DNA of 64,000 bases from Gracilimonas sp017641085 (GCF_046115515.1 NZ_CP175953.1), one strand, 5' to 3'; shown: positions 44,216-52,623, counted from the first letter of the stretch. Program-made: numbers and translations. The notes: a model not told the origin generated them from the sequence alone.

Positions 44216-44528
44216 CGTTTTCTCCCTCTGCTTCTTCTTTTCGGTTTCTAAGCAGCAAAAAAGTAATGAGCCCGGCTGTAAAGATTACAATTTGCTCGCC
44301 CAGGGTATCAATACTACGATAGTCACCCAAGATTACGGTTACGATGTTTGGGGTGTGGGCATCATTGTAAGCTTCCTGAATGTAATAGTTGCCAGGAACT
44401 TCAGTGCCGGTCATGCTGACTTCCTGGTTCATCTGGTTGTCAGGGTCTCCACGATAGGGCAAGTCCGATGCCGCAAAGAGCAGCACGGTAGTAAATGCCA
44501 TAATTATAAGTAGCTTCAGATACTTCAA
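44205..44528 (-). CDS. MbhE-like antiporter subunit (MrpA C-terminal piece)
   Basis: The 107-residue protein has two membrane segments and the conserved NIVTVILGDYRSIDTLGEQIVIF, which corresponds to the MbhE/MrpA C-terminal region. The start is TTG within a TTGA overlap with the DUF4040 stop (44525-44528), so it relies on translational coupling. It ends in an acidic tail. In ordinary Mrp systems this segment is fused to MrpA; here it is free-standing. Confidence 0.82.
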   Translation of the reverse strand: MKYLKLLIIMAFTTVLLFAASDLPYRGDPDNQMNQEVSMTGTEVPGNYYIQEAYNDAHTPNIVTVILGDYRSIDTLGEQIVIFTAGLITFLLLRNRKEEAEGENDDQ

Positions 44529-44770
44529 TCTTCTGTTTTATATGTGGTTTGATAAATGGCAACAATTAAAAGAATTCCTGTAACCCCGGCACCGACAACT
44601 GCTTCGGTAAATCCAACATCTACAGCTCCCATAGTGGTGAATAAAAGAGCCATTAGAAAGCTGAAGGCGGTAAGCATGACTACGGATATAAGCAAATCAT
44701 TCGCTTCCAGGGCTATATAGCCGGTTATTAACAAAAAGATGAATAATATGAGTTCAAGTTCCCAGTACAT
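44525..44770 (-). CDS. DUF4040 antiporter subunit (MbhD/MrpA piece)
   Basis: An 81-residue, three-helix protein with DVGFTEAVVGAGVTGILLIV, the DUF4040 core also found at the C-terminus of MrpA and as MbhD. It overlaps mrpG by one nt and the MbhE-like gene by four. Confidence 0.87.
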   Translation of the reverse strand: MYWELELILFIFLLITGYIALEANDLLISVVMLTAFSFLMALLFTTMGAVDVGFTEAVVGAGVTGILLIVAIYQTTYKTED

Positions 44771-45111
44771 TAGCCTTCCGTTTTGTCTTTTTTGTTATCG
44801 GGGAACAGGGGTTTGAGTCCCGAATTATAAGCTGCCCGGGCCAGTGCATGGGCTCCAACAGGGTTGGCAAGCAAAATAAATAAGAGCACCAGAACTAATT
44901 TCCCACTGTTAATCGTGAGGCCTTCAAAAATAATGAGGCCTATAATAACCAGAATCATTCCAAGGGTATCACTTTTACTGGTGGCATGGGTGCGGGAGTA
45001 AAAATCCGGCAGCCGGATGATGCCGATACTTCCCACCAGCAAAAAGAAGATGCCGGCCACAACAAATACAATGGTTAATATGGAGGTGAAATCAATCATC
45101 AAATCGGACAT
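44770..45111 (-). CDS. mrpG: Antiporter subunit MrpG (MbhC-like)
   Basis: A 113-residue three-helix protein with the MrpG signature GSIGIIRLPDFYSRTHATSKSD. ATG 45111 overlaps mrpF by 20 nt; a later in-frame ATG at 45099 would reduce this to eight nt, so the exact start is open. Confidence 0.92.
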   Translation of the reverse strand: MSDLMIDFTSILTIVFVVAGIFFLLVGSIGIIRLPDFYSRTHATSKSDTLGMILVIIGLIIFEGLTINSGKLVLVLLFILLANPVGAHALARAAYNSGLKPLFPDNKKDKTEG

Positions 45112-45373
45112 CTACTTTTTCGGATGAGAAATATTTTGCAATCGTCAGCGAGCCGATGAATCCAAGAATAGCATAGGCCAGAGTAATATCTATAAACATA
45201 TCGATGCGGCCGAATACGTATCCAATCAGGCAAATAAGAACAATTGTTTTTGTGGCAATGGCATTGGTACCTACCAACCGGTCAAAAACGGTTGGCCCTT
45301 TCATTACCCGGTAGGCGGGAACAACGATAATAGCGGTCAAAATAACGGCGCTGTATAGGAAGAAGGAATCCAT
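45092..45373 (-). CDS. mrpF: Antiporter subunit MrpF (MbhB-like)
   Basis: A 93-residue three-helix protein with GPTVFDRLVGTNAIATKTIV, the MrpF core near residue 31. It starts in a one-base overlap with the mrpE stop. Confidence 0.92.
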   Translation of the reverse strand: MDSFFLYSAVILTAIIVVPAYRVMKGPTVFDRLVGTNAIATKTIVLICLIGYVFGRIDMFIDITLAYAILGFIGSLTIAKYFSSEKVDVRFDD

Positions 45374-45930
45374 TATAAGTCCTCCTTGCTGTGAATCACT
45401 TCAAAGTCTGACACCACATCGTGCATTTCTGTAGTAAATAATTTGAGTACCTGTTGGGGCATTTTATCGTTGGCAATTCCCTCAAAGGAAACCGGGGAAA
45501 TTGCGTGTACTATAAATTCGTCGTCGTTAATATCTACCGTTAGCGTGCCCGGGGTGAGTGTAATAGAATTACCTAAAATCATTTTAGCATGAGGGTTGGG
45601 ATAATTCACCTTAAAACGAACCACTGATGATTTAATAGGCAGCGAAGGGGTCAGTAAAATTTTTGCAACATGAATTCCGGAAACGATGATCTGCCAGAAT
45701 AACCAAATAAAATACCAGGGCAGATATAAAAACCGCAGATCTTTAATTACATCACTCTCGTTATCGTAAAAAGAATGTGCCTTTAGCTTATAGTTGATAG
45801 CCATTACAATAGTCACGCTGATAACACCCATAATGGTGTGCGTTATATCGAAAAAACCGCTCATGACATACCAAAACCCCATCAGGGTCAGAAAAGATAC
45901 AATCGGGCTTTGAATTGAAAAAGACTTCAA
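45373..45930 (-). CDS. mrpE: Antiporter subunit MrpE (MbhA-like), first gene of the operon
   Basis: The 185-residue protein has two N-terminal membrane helices and a soluble domain with the MrpE features NSITLTPGTLTVDINDDEF and FVHAISP-like VHAISPVSFEG. The start is TTG at 45930; an in-frame stop lies upstream, and the next ATG (45882) would remove part of the first conserved helix. It heads the minus-strand antiporter operon and is divergent from nuoL across 349 nt. Confidence 0.9.
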   Translation of the reverse strand: MKSFSIQSPIVSFLTLMGFWYVMSGFFDITHTIMGVISVTIVMAINYKLKAHSFYDNESDVIKDLRFLYLPWYFIWLFWQIIVSGIHVAKILLTPSLPIKSSVVRFKVNYPNPHAKMILGNSITLTPGTLTVDINDDEFIVHAISPVSFEGIANDKMPQQVLKLFTTEMHDVVSDFEVIHSKEDL

Positions 45931-46183
45931 GATTCTGATGAATTAGGATTTTGGGAATTTTTAATGGCTCCAAACATACAAATTCTGATAATTACCTGAA
46001 ATTTAAATTGGGTAAATTTGATGATTGGTTTGGGTTATATATTTCGAGTTGGTTTGCAGGCAGTCCATAAATTTAAATAAGCAAACTAATGCCTGATCCG
46101 TGCCACCATGATTCATTCATTTTTTTGTTTATCGGCCAAAGGCAGAACTAATTTAAATTTCAGAAAAATCCCCTAAATCTGTC

Positions 46184-46213
46184 TTTACCTTCCTATAGTT
46201 TTTTGTATCTTTG
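46184..46213 (+). promoter_or_regulatory. nuoL promoter
   Basis: TATCTTTG (46206-46213) is an exact -7 match; a TTTA at 46184-46187, 18 nt upstream, is an imperfect -33. The rest of the 349-nt mrpE-nuoL gap must also hold the mrpE promoter, which I could not pin down. Confidence 0.5.
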
Positions 46214-46226
46214 CCATCCATTTCGG

Positions 46227-46252
46227 AGCCGTGCCTGTCGCGGCTTTGTTTT
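46227..46252 (+). promoter_or_regulatory. 5' leader hairpin of the nuoL transcript
   Basis: AGCCGTG (46227-46233) pairs with CGCGGCT (46239-46245), with one wobble pair and loop CCTGT, and runs into TTGTTTTT. It would sit at the very 5' end of the nuoL message and could be an attenuator or a stabilising cap. Confidence 0.4.
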
Positions 46253-46279
46253 TACTGAAATCAAAACAAAGTTTAATAA

Positions 46280-48301
46280 ATGGAATCCGCTACGGCGCTG
46301 TTTTCACTCATAATTGCTCTTCCATTAGCTGGTTTTCTGATCAACGGAATTATCGGCCTGTTCGCAGAGAACTATAGAAATAAGAAGCAACTCATTGGAT
46401 TGATTGCTAATCTGGCCGTATTTGTACCTTTTGCTATTGCGGTTTATTTCTTCCTTAATATTAATGCTGACTCCGAAGCAGTAGTGTATAAGCTGTTTAC
46501 CTGGATGGAAGTGGGTAGCTTCAGCGTTGATATTGCTTATCGTCTCGACCAGCTTTCCATACTTATGACATTGGTGGTAACCGGTGTCGGCTTTCTTATT
46601 CACCTGTACTCAATGGGGTATATGGCGGATGATGAAGGTTACTGGAAGTTTTTTGCTTACCTGAACCTCTTCATCTTTGCGATGCTGAACCTGGTTCTGG
46701 GTAATAACTTATTGTTGCTGTTTCTTGGATGGGAGGGCGTAGGTGTTTGTTCTTACCTCTTGATTGGTTTCTGGTACACAGACATGGCTAAATCCGATGC
46801 CGCCAAAAAAGCTTTTATATACAATCGTATCGGTGATTTTGCCTTTTTGATTGCCATGTTTATGGTTTTTCAAACGGTGGGAAGCCTGAGCTTTGATGTG
46901 ATTCTTGGAAACCTGGATGCGTTTTCCGGTGAATATGTATTTACCATTGGTCTGTTGATGTTTATCGGGGCAACCGGTAAATCTGCACAGATTCCCTTAT
47001 TCGTTTGGCTGCCCGATGCGATGGCCGGTCCAACACCTGTTTCTGCATTAATTCATGCGGCTACCATGGTAACTTCAGGGATTTACCTGATTTCCCGTAT
47101 GTCGCCTATGTTTGTGTTGTCACCGGAAGTAATGCTAATTGTTGCCGTTGTTGGTGCGCTTACAGCTATTGTTGCTGCAACCATCGCCATTACTCAAAAC
47201 GATATTAAAAGTGTGCTGGCATATTCTACCGTTTCTCAGTTAGGATATATGTTTCTGGCTTTGGGGTCGGGGGCTTTCACGGCTGCCATGTTCCATGTAG
47301 TAACCCACGCTTTCTTTAAGGCATGTCTGTTCCTTGGTTCAGGATCTGTTATTCATGCCATGCACCATGTAGAGCATGAACTTGAGCACGAAGGCAAAGA
47401 TGTGCATTTCGACCCGCAGGATATGAGAAATATGGGTGGACTCCGAAAATACATGCCATCTACCTACAAGACTTTTCTGATTTCAACTATTGCCATTGCA
47501 GGTATTCCTCCATTGGCCGGGTTCTTTTCTAAGGATGAAATTTTAGCGATGACCGCCAACGCCGGAGCCGGTGAATTCGGAGGCTATATGTATATGGCAC
47601 TTTGGGGTGTTGGAATGATTACCGCGTTCCTTACTGCTTTTTATATGTTCCGTCTTACACTGACTACTTTCCATGGGGAGTTCAAACTGGGGCAGCGTTT
47701 TAAAGAAGCTATCGGAGCTGAAAAATATCTGCACGAAAGTCCTGCAACTATGACTATTCCTCTTTGGACTTTAGCAGGCCTGGCAGCTGTAGGCGGATTT
47801 TTAGGTGTACCTAATTTTGTTGTGGAAACTTTCACCGGAGAAACTGCACATATTAATTTACTGCATAACTGGCTGTACAATATTAATGCTGATTATGAAC
47901 TGATTCTTGGCAAGCCAATCAAGTGGGGTATCATGGCGTTCTCTATTGTGATAGCCATTGCCGGTACCTGGACAGCCTTCAGAATGTACAACAACAATCA
48001 GCAGCTTGAGTCGGACGCAAAACTCGCCGATCGATTTGGCGGGCTTTACCAAACCTGGAAAGACAAGTACAACCTCGATGAGGTATATGAAGGATTGATT
48101 TCAGATCCTATCGTGAAATTTTCGGATAAAGTATTAGCCGTGTTCGACATGAAAGTAGTGGACGGAATTGTAAACGCTACAGCCGGAACGGTTCGTCTGT
48201 TTGGTAGCTTATTCCGGTATGTTCAAACCGGTGTAGTTTCAAGTTATGCGCTGGCTTTTGTGATTGGCGTGATTGTGATCCTTTATTTAATGATAATGTA
48301 A
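46280..48301 (+). CDS. nuoL: NADH-quinone oxidoreductase subunit L
   Basis: A 673-residue complex I antiporter-like subunit. Marks are FLGWEGVGVCSYLLIGFWY (TM5 glutamate), GKSAQIPLFVWLPDAMAGPTPVSALIHAATMV (TM7 lysine) and KACLFLGSGSVIHAM. The C-terminal lateral helix region (about 530-673) is present. It begins the nuoLM-PCD-N operon from its own promoter, 9.4 kb after nuoK. Confidence 0.96.
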   Translation: MESATALFSLIIALPLAGFLINGIIGLFAENYRNKKQLIGLIANLAVFVPFAIAVYFFLNINADSEAVVYKLFTWMEVGSFSVDIAYRLDQLSILMTLVVTGVGFLIHLYSMGYMADDEGYWKFFAYLNLFIFAMLNLVLGNNLLLLFLGWEGVGVCSYLLIGFWYTDMAKSDAAKKAFIYNRIGDFAFLIAMFMVFQTVGSLSFDVILGNLDAFSGEYVFTIGLLMFIGATGKSAQIPLFVWLPDAMAGPTPVSALIHAATMVTSGIYLISRMSPMFVLSPEVMLIVAVVGALTAIVAATIAITQNDIKSVLAYSTVSQLGYMFLALGSGAFTAAMFHVVTHAFFKACLFLGSGSVIHAMHHVEHELEHEGKDVHFDPQDMRNMGGLRKYMPSTYKTFLISTIAIAGIPPLAGFFSKDEILAMTANAGAGEFGGYMYMALWGVGMITAFLTAFYMFRLTLTTFHGEFKLGQRFKEAIGAEKYLHESPATMTIPLWTLAGLAAVGGFLGVPNFVVETFTGETAHINLLHNWLYNINADYELILGKPIKWGIMAFSIVIAIAGTWTAFRMYNNNQQLESDAKLADRFGGLYQTWKDKYNLDEVYEGLISDPIVKFSDKVLAVFDMKVVDGIVNATAGTVRLFGSLFRYVQTGVVSSYALAFVIGVIVILYLMIM

Positions 48302-48318
48302 TTGTCACTGATTAGTAG

Positions 48319-49929
48319 ATGGAAACTCTTTTAAATATCGTTATTTATTTACCGCTGTTAGGCATTCCGCTGATTTTACTGATCAGGAATGAAACCTCCC
48401 GTAAGTGGATCGCCCTGTTAGTGACAGCCCTTACTTTTGTGGCTTCATTGCCATTGATGTTAAGTTTTGACGTGGCAGCTTCGGGAACTCCGCAGTTCTT
48501 GACTGAGGGCGGGCGACTGATGGAAACTCTGGATATTAAATACCTGGTAGGATTAGATGGATTGAGTCTGCTCTTATTTATGCTGACTACCTTTATGGGG
48601 CCAATTGTAATTCTTTCTTCATGGAATTCAGTTAAAAAGCACCTGGCCGGTTATCTGAGCATGTTATTATTGCTTCAAACGGCTTCACTTGGTGTTTTTG
48701 CATCTCTCGATCTGATGGTATTCTACGTGTTCTTTGAGCTTTCACTGATCCCGATGTACTTCCTTATTGGAATCTGGGGTGGAGCCGGACGTATTCAGGC
48801 TACTGTTAAATTCTTTATCTACACTCTGGTTGGTTCATTAATCATGTTGGTTGGGTTGATTTACCTGGGTTACGATGCCGGTGCTGCAATGGGAGGCGGA
48901 ACTACCTTTACTACCGACTGGAGATTCCTGTCCGGTGATATGTACAATATTGGCCTGGTTGAGCAGACGTATTTATTCCTGGCCTTTGCATTGGCGTTTT
49001 GTATTAAAGTACCACTGTTTCCTTTCCATACATGGTTACCATATGCACACACCGAGGCGCCAACAGCGGGATCAGTTGTGCTTGCTGCCATTATGCTTAA
49101 GATGGGTACTTATGGATTGATCCGCGTTTGTCTGCCGATTTTCCCTAATGCTTTTATGGAATTTGCCCCATGGATGGCTACCCTTGCCGTGATCGGAATT
49201 ATTTATGGTGCACTGGTGGCCATGGTTCAGAAAGATGTGAAGAAATTGGTGGCTTACTCATCGGTGAGTCACTTAGGTTTTGTTGTATTGGGAATTTTTG
49301 CTCTGAACACTGTCGCTGTTCAGGGAGCTATCATCCAGATGATTAATCACGGACTTTCAACCGGCGCGCTCTTCCTTATTGTTGGGATGATATATGATCG
49401 CCGCCACACCCGAATGATTAAAGATTTCGGAGGCATCGCGAAGAAGGTTCCGGTATTTACTGTAATGTTTATGATTGCAACGCTGGCATCCATCGGGCTT
49501 CCGGGACTGAATGGATTTGTAGGTGAATTTTTGATACTGAACGGCTCGTTTTTCTCTGAGCTCTATAACAATAAAGTATTTGCAATACTGGCTGCAACCG
49601 GTGTGATTTTAGCGGCCGTTTACATGTTATGGATGTTCCAGCGCGTGATGTTTGGCCCAATCACCAATGAAGAAAATGAGAAATTAGTAGACCTGAATGG
49701 TCGTGAAATCGGGCTTTTGGTTCCTTTAGTTATTTTCATGTTTTGGATTGGAATCCACCCTGTTGATTTCACAAAATATTCAGAGGCTCAGGTTGAGGAA
49801 TTAATTGAAGCATCTCAGGAAAAAAGTATGGCTGTAATAGAGCAGTCCAAACTTGATGAAGACCTTCCTGAGTGGACTGCAAGATTCTATGACGTAGATC
49901 AAGTTGAATCACAAATGGCATCCAAGTAA
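48319..49929 (+). CDS. nuoM: NADH-quinone oxidoreductase subunit M
   Basis: A 536-residue complex I proton-pumping subunit with VFFELSLIPMYFLIGIWGG (TM5 glutamate) and FCIKVPLFPFHTWLPYAHTEAP (TM7 lysine). The stop TAA is followed after one base by the start of the pterin dehydratase gene. It has a charged C-terminal tail of about 50 residues. Confidence 0.96.
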   Translation: METLLNIVIYLPLLGIPLILLIRNETSRKWIALLVTALTFVASLPLMLSFDVAASGTPQFLTEGGRLMETLDIKYLVGLDGLSLLLFMLTTFMGPIVILSSWNSVKKHLAGYLSMLLLLQTASLGVFASLDLMVFYVFFELSLIPMYFLIGIWGGAGRIQATVKFFIYTLVGSLIMLVGLIYLGYDAGAAMGGGTTFTTDWRFLSGDMYNIGLVEQTYLFLAFALAFCIKVPLFPFHTWLPYAHTEAPTAGSVVLAAIMLKMGTYGLIRVCLPIFPNAFMEFAPWMATLAVIGIIYGALVAMVQKDVKKLVAYSSVSHLGFVVLGIFALNTVAVQGAIIQMINHGLSTGALFLIVGMIYDRRHTRMIKDFGGIAKKVPVFTVMFMIATLASIGLPGLNGFVGEFLILNGSFFSELYNNKVFAILAATGVILAAVYMLWMFQRVMFGPITNEENEKLVDLNGREIGLLVPLVIFMFWIGIHPVDFTKYSEAQVEELIEASQEKSMAVIEQSKLDEDLPEWTARFYDVDQVESQMASK

Positions 49930-49930
49930 C

Positions 49931-50215
49931 ATGGCACAACCACTTTCAGAACAGGACATTCGCGAAGCTCTGAATTCCTTAGAAGGGTGGGAGTTTGGCG
50001 ATGACGTTATAAAAAAAGAATTTTCATTTAAAGACTTCAGCGAAGCACTCGGATTTATTGTCCGTGTTGGAGTAGAAGCTGAAAAACAGGTACATCATCC
50101 GCAATTATTTAATGTGTATAACACAGTAAATATAAGTTTGAATACACATGATGCGGGTGATAAGGTCACACAGAAAGATGTGGATCTTGCCAAAGCAATT
50201 GAAAGCGTTTTATAA
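49931..50215 (+). CDS. phhB: 4a-hydroxytetrahydrobiopterin (pterin carbinolamine) dehydratase
   Basis: The 94-residue protein has an intact PCD active-site motif, EKQVHHPQLFNVYNTV followed by LNTHDAGD. It dehydrates 4a-hydroxy-pterin to quinonoid dihydropterin, normally for aromatic amino acid hydroxylases; some members have other roles. ATG 49931 is chosen over an upstream TTG that overlaps nuoM. It lies one nt after nuoM and nine nt before nuoN, so it is translated as part of the complex I operon; no phenylalanine hydroxylase gene is in the window. Confidence 0.93.
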   Translation: MAQPLSEQDIREALNSLEGWEFGDDVIKKEFSFKDFSEALGFIVRVGVEAEKQVHHPQLFNVYNTVNISLNTHDAGDKVTQKDVDLAKAIESVL

Positions 50216-50224
50216 AATTAGCGA

Positions 50225-51691
50225 ATGGATTATTTAGGCGACATACAAGCTTTTCTTCCCGGTGTAATTACTGCTGTAGCCGGTTTAGTAGTAATCGTGG
50301 TTGAATCACTCAAAAAAGACAGCCCGTTAAATTTCTGGATTACCTCACTTTCCCTGATTGCTGCACTCATTGTAAGTGTGCAATCATTAGGTACCAACCT
50401 GGATACAGCTTTTTCCGGAATGTTGGTTTATGGTGGCCCGGTAGCATTCGGGAATATGGTTATTCTCACCGGTGCTGTGTTTTGTGTTTTCATTAGTGAA
50501 GACTACCTGAGAGACATCGGCCATTACTACGGTGAAATCTATGCACTGATGTTATTTGCTACATCCGGTATGCTTGCGCTTGCCGGTTCCAACGACCTGA
50601 TTACGCTATTTGTAGGCCTGGAAACCATGTCAATTTGTTTATATGTGATGGCCGGTTTGATTAAAGACGAAAAAGCCGGAGCCGAATCAGCTCTGAAGTA
50701 TTTCTTGCTGGGTGCCTTCTCAACCGGGTTCCTTTTATATGGAATGGCTCTTCTCTATGGAGCTACCGGTACAACAAACATTCCTGAAATAGGCGCGGCT
50801 GCAAGTACCGATTTATTATTCCTTGCCGGAACCGGACTTCTTTTAGTAGGATTTTTATTCAAAGTGTCAGCGGTGCCATTCCATATGTGGACTCCCGATG
50901 TTTATCAGGGAACGCCAACTACTTTAACCGCTTACATGGCAACGGCCTCTAAAGCGGGTACGTTTGTAGCCTTTATTCTGGTGCTTGCAAGAGCTCTTCC
51001 GATTATGGAAGGATTGGACTGGCAATCGGTGCTCAGCCTTATCGCAATTGTAACTATGATATTTGGAAACATCATTGCCCTGGTGCAGGATAATGTGAAA
51101 CGCATGCTTGCCTATTCAAGTGTGGCACATGCCGGTTATGCTTTGGTTGGCTTAGCTGCCGGCACATTTGAAGGATACAGCGCCGTGCTCTTTTACCTGT
51201 TCGCCTATACCCTGATGAATGTGGGTGCATTTGGTGTGATTGCTTATTACGAGCGCAACAAAGGCCTTGATTTCAACCAGGTTCAAAACCTTGCCGGATT
51301 GGGCTACAAGGAACCAATGATGGGAATTTCTCTTTCCGTATTCCTATTCTCTCTGGCCGGTATTCCTCCATTAGTGGGTTTCGTAGGTAAGTATTACGTA
51401 TTTGCTGCAGCTATTAATGCTGAGATGGTTGGGTTAGCAATCGTAGGTGTATTGGCAAGTGCAGCCAGTGTGTATTATTATCTTCGCGTTATGGTTTACT
51501 TGTACTTCCGTGAAGAACATCAGCCAGTTGAGCTATTCAAACCCACACTGCTTTACAAAGGAACCATCGCTATTCTCGCAATTCTGACACTTTATTATGG
51601 AGTGGAGCCGCTGCTGCCTACCGGCGGGTTAATGGATCTGCTGAACACCTTTGGTGGCTATTCTACACCTGCCATTTCAGTCGCTCCCTGA
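50225..51691 (+). CDS. nuoN: NADH-quinone oxidoreductase subunit N
   Basis: A 488-residue complex I subunit with LFVGLETMSICLYVMAGL (TM5 glutamate) and FKVSAVPFHMWTPDVYQGTPT (TM7 lysine). It ends the nuoL operon. The 162-nt gap after it leads to a toxin-antitoxin pair. Confidence 0.95.
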   Translation: MDYLGDIQAFLPGVITAVAGLVVIVVESLKKDSPLNFWITSLSLIAALIVSVQSLGTNLDTAFSGMLVYGGPVAFGNMVILTGAVFCVFISEDYLRDIGHYYGEIYALMLFATSGMLALAGSNDLITLFVGLETMSICLYVMAGLIKDEKAGAESALKYFLLGAFSTGFLLYGMALLYGATGTTNIPEIGAAASTDLLFLAGTGLLLVGFLFKVSAVPFHMWTPDVYQGTPTTLTAYMATASKAGTFVAFILVLARALPIMEGLDWQSVLSLIAIVTMIFGNIIALVQDNVKRMLAYSSVAHAGYALVGLAAGTFEGYSAVLFYLFAYTLMNVGAFGVIAYYERNKGLDFNQVQNLAGLGYKEPMMGISLSVFLFSLAGIPPLVGFVGKYYVFAAAINAEMVGLAIVGVLASAASVYYYLRVMVYLYFREEHQPVELFKPTLLYKGTIAILAILTLYYGVEPLLPTGGLMDLLNTFGGYSTPAISVAP

Positions 51692-51853
51692 TAACCAGTA
51701 TATTTCTTTTCTTTAATAACTAACCGGCTCACCGAGCTGATGTACTGACGCGTCGGGCCGGTGGAGCTAATCGAACACTGCTAATTTATCTGCGAGAGAT
51801 TTGTGCATAATCGAAAATTGTAATACATTTTGTAAAACAATTAATATAATGTC

Positions 51854-52102
51854 ATGAGATCAGTTCGTTTGCCGGAAGATTTAGAGAAAGAGCTGGAGAT
51901 GTTAGCCGATCAAAAAAATGTATCCCGCTCCAATATTATAAAAGAAGCCTTGGTGGAGTATATGGCAAAAGAGAAGAAATATAACAAACCCTATGAAGCG
52001 GGCGCAGCCTACTTTGGAAAGCATGGGAGCGGTGAAGCAAACCGATCCGTAACCTATAAATCCCGCATAAAAGATAAGATCCGTGATAAGCACACTGATT
52101 GA
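51854..52102 (+). CDS. Ribbon-helix-helix antitoxin (VapB-like)
   Basis: The 82-residue protein opens with the RHH strand and helices MRSVRLPEDLEKELEMLADQ and NVSRSNIIKEALVEYM, followed by a basic tail that would wrap the toxin. Its last 20 nt overlap the PIN gene. Upstream, AATTGT (51816-51821) and ACAATT (51837-51842) form a spaced inverted repeat that could be its operator for autorepression. Confidence 0.85.
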   Translation: MRSVRLPEDLEKELEMLADQKNVSRSNIIKEALVEYMAKEKKYNKPYEAGAAYFGKHGSGEANRSVTYKSRIKDKIRDKHTD

Positions 52103-52496
52103 TGCCGGTCCTGTAATTGCTCTGTTTGATCGCGATGATCAGCATCATTCCAGAGTAATGGAATTTATGAGAGATTTCAGGGGGAGGCTGATTTCTACCT
52201 GGCCGGTTTTAACGGAAGTATCCTACATGCTCGATTTTAACAAAGAAACACAGTTGAACTTTTTGGATTGGGTAGCGGAAGGGGGTATCGAAGTAGTAAA
52301 CCTTGAACAGTGGCAATTCATTAAAGTAAAAGAAGTGATAGAGAGGTACGCTGATTTACCGGCAGATTTTACGGATGCATCCCTTGTTGTTACGGCCGAG
52401 TCTCGCGACCTTGAATCAATTATTACGCTGGACAGTGATTTTGGAGTATATAAATTGAGTAACGGCCAATACCTGTCAAACCTATTGGACCAGTAA
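52083..52496 (+). CDS. PIN-domain toxin (VapC-like)
   Basis: The 137-residue PIN nuclease has all four acidic active-site residues (D7, E45, D98, D117), so it should be an active RNase. The start is GTG within the overlap with the antitoxin gene; no ATG fits. VapC toxins cleave tRNA or rRNA and are neutralised by the antitoxin. The pair lies between nuoN and the rpsF operon and has its own upstream region. Confidence 0.88.
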   Translation: MISTLIDAGPVIALFDRDDQHHSRVMEFMRDFRGRLISTWPVLTEVSYMLDFNKETQLNFLDWVAEGGIEVVNLEQWQFIKVKEVIERYADLPADFTDASLVVTAESRDLESIITLDSDFGVYKLSNGQYLSNLLDQ

Positions 52497-52515
52497 AATA
52501 AACCTTTTTGAGAGG

Positions 52516-52547
52516 TTGGAATAGACAACAAAAAAAGCGTATCTTTA
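52516..52547 (+). promoter_or_regulatory. rpsF operon promoter
   Basis: TTG (52516-52518), 21 nt, TATCTTTA (52540-52547), one mismatch from TAnnTTTG. It gives a leader of about 70 nt for rpsF. Confidence 0.55.
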
Positions 52548-52559
52548 CAGTCTTCTGTT

Positions 52560-52579
52560 GCTCGGCAAAGTGCCAGAGC
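52560..52579 (+). promoter_or_regulatory. Leader hairpin of rpsF, possible S6:S18 site
   Basis: GCTCGGCA pairs with TGCC-A-GAGC around AAG, leaving one bulged A, and is flanked by CAGTC/GACTG (52548-52552, 52580-52584). It lies in the leader where S6:S18 autoregulatory RNA is known in many bacteria. The transcript start may cut the outer stem. Confidence 0.4.
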
Positions 52580-52623
52580 GACTGCTTTCATCTCAGGAAG
52601 CAACCAAAGAAAAACATATCAAA

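Noticed and set aside
38489..45930. Membrane-bound hydrogenase or formate hydrogenlyase
   Set aside because: Only the antiporter half is present; there is no nickel-iron large or small subunit, ferredoxin subunit or maturation gene in the window.
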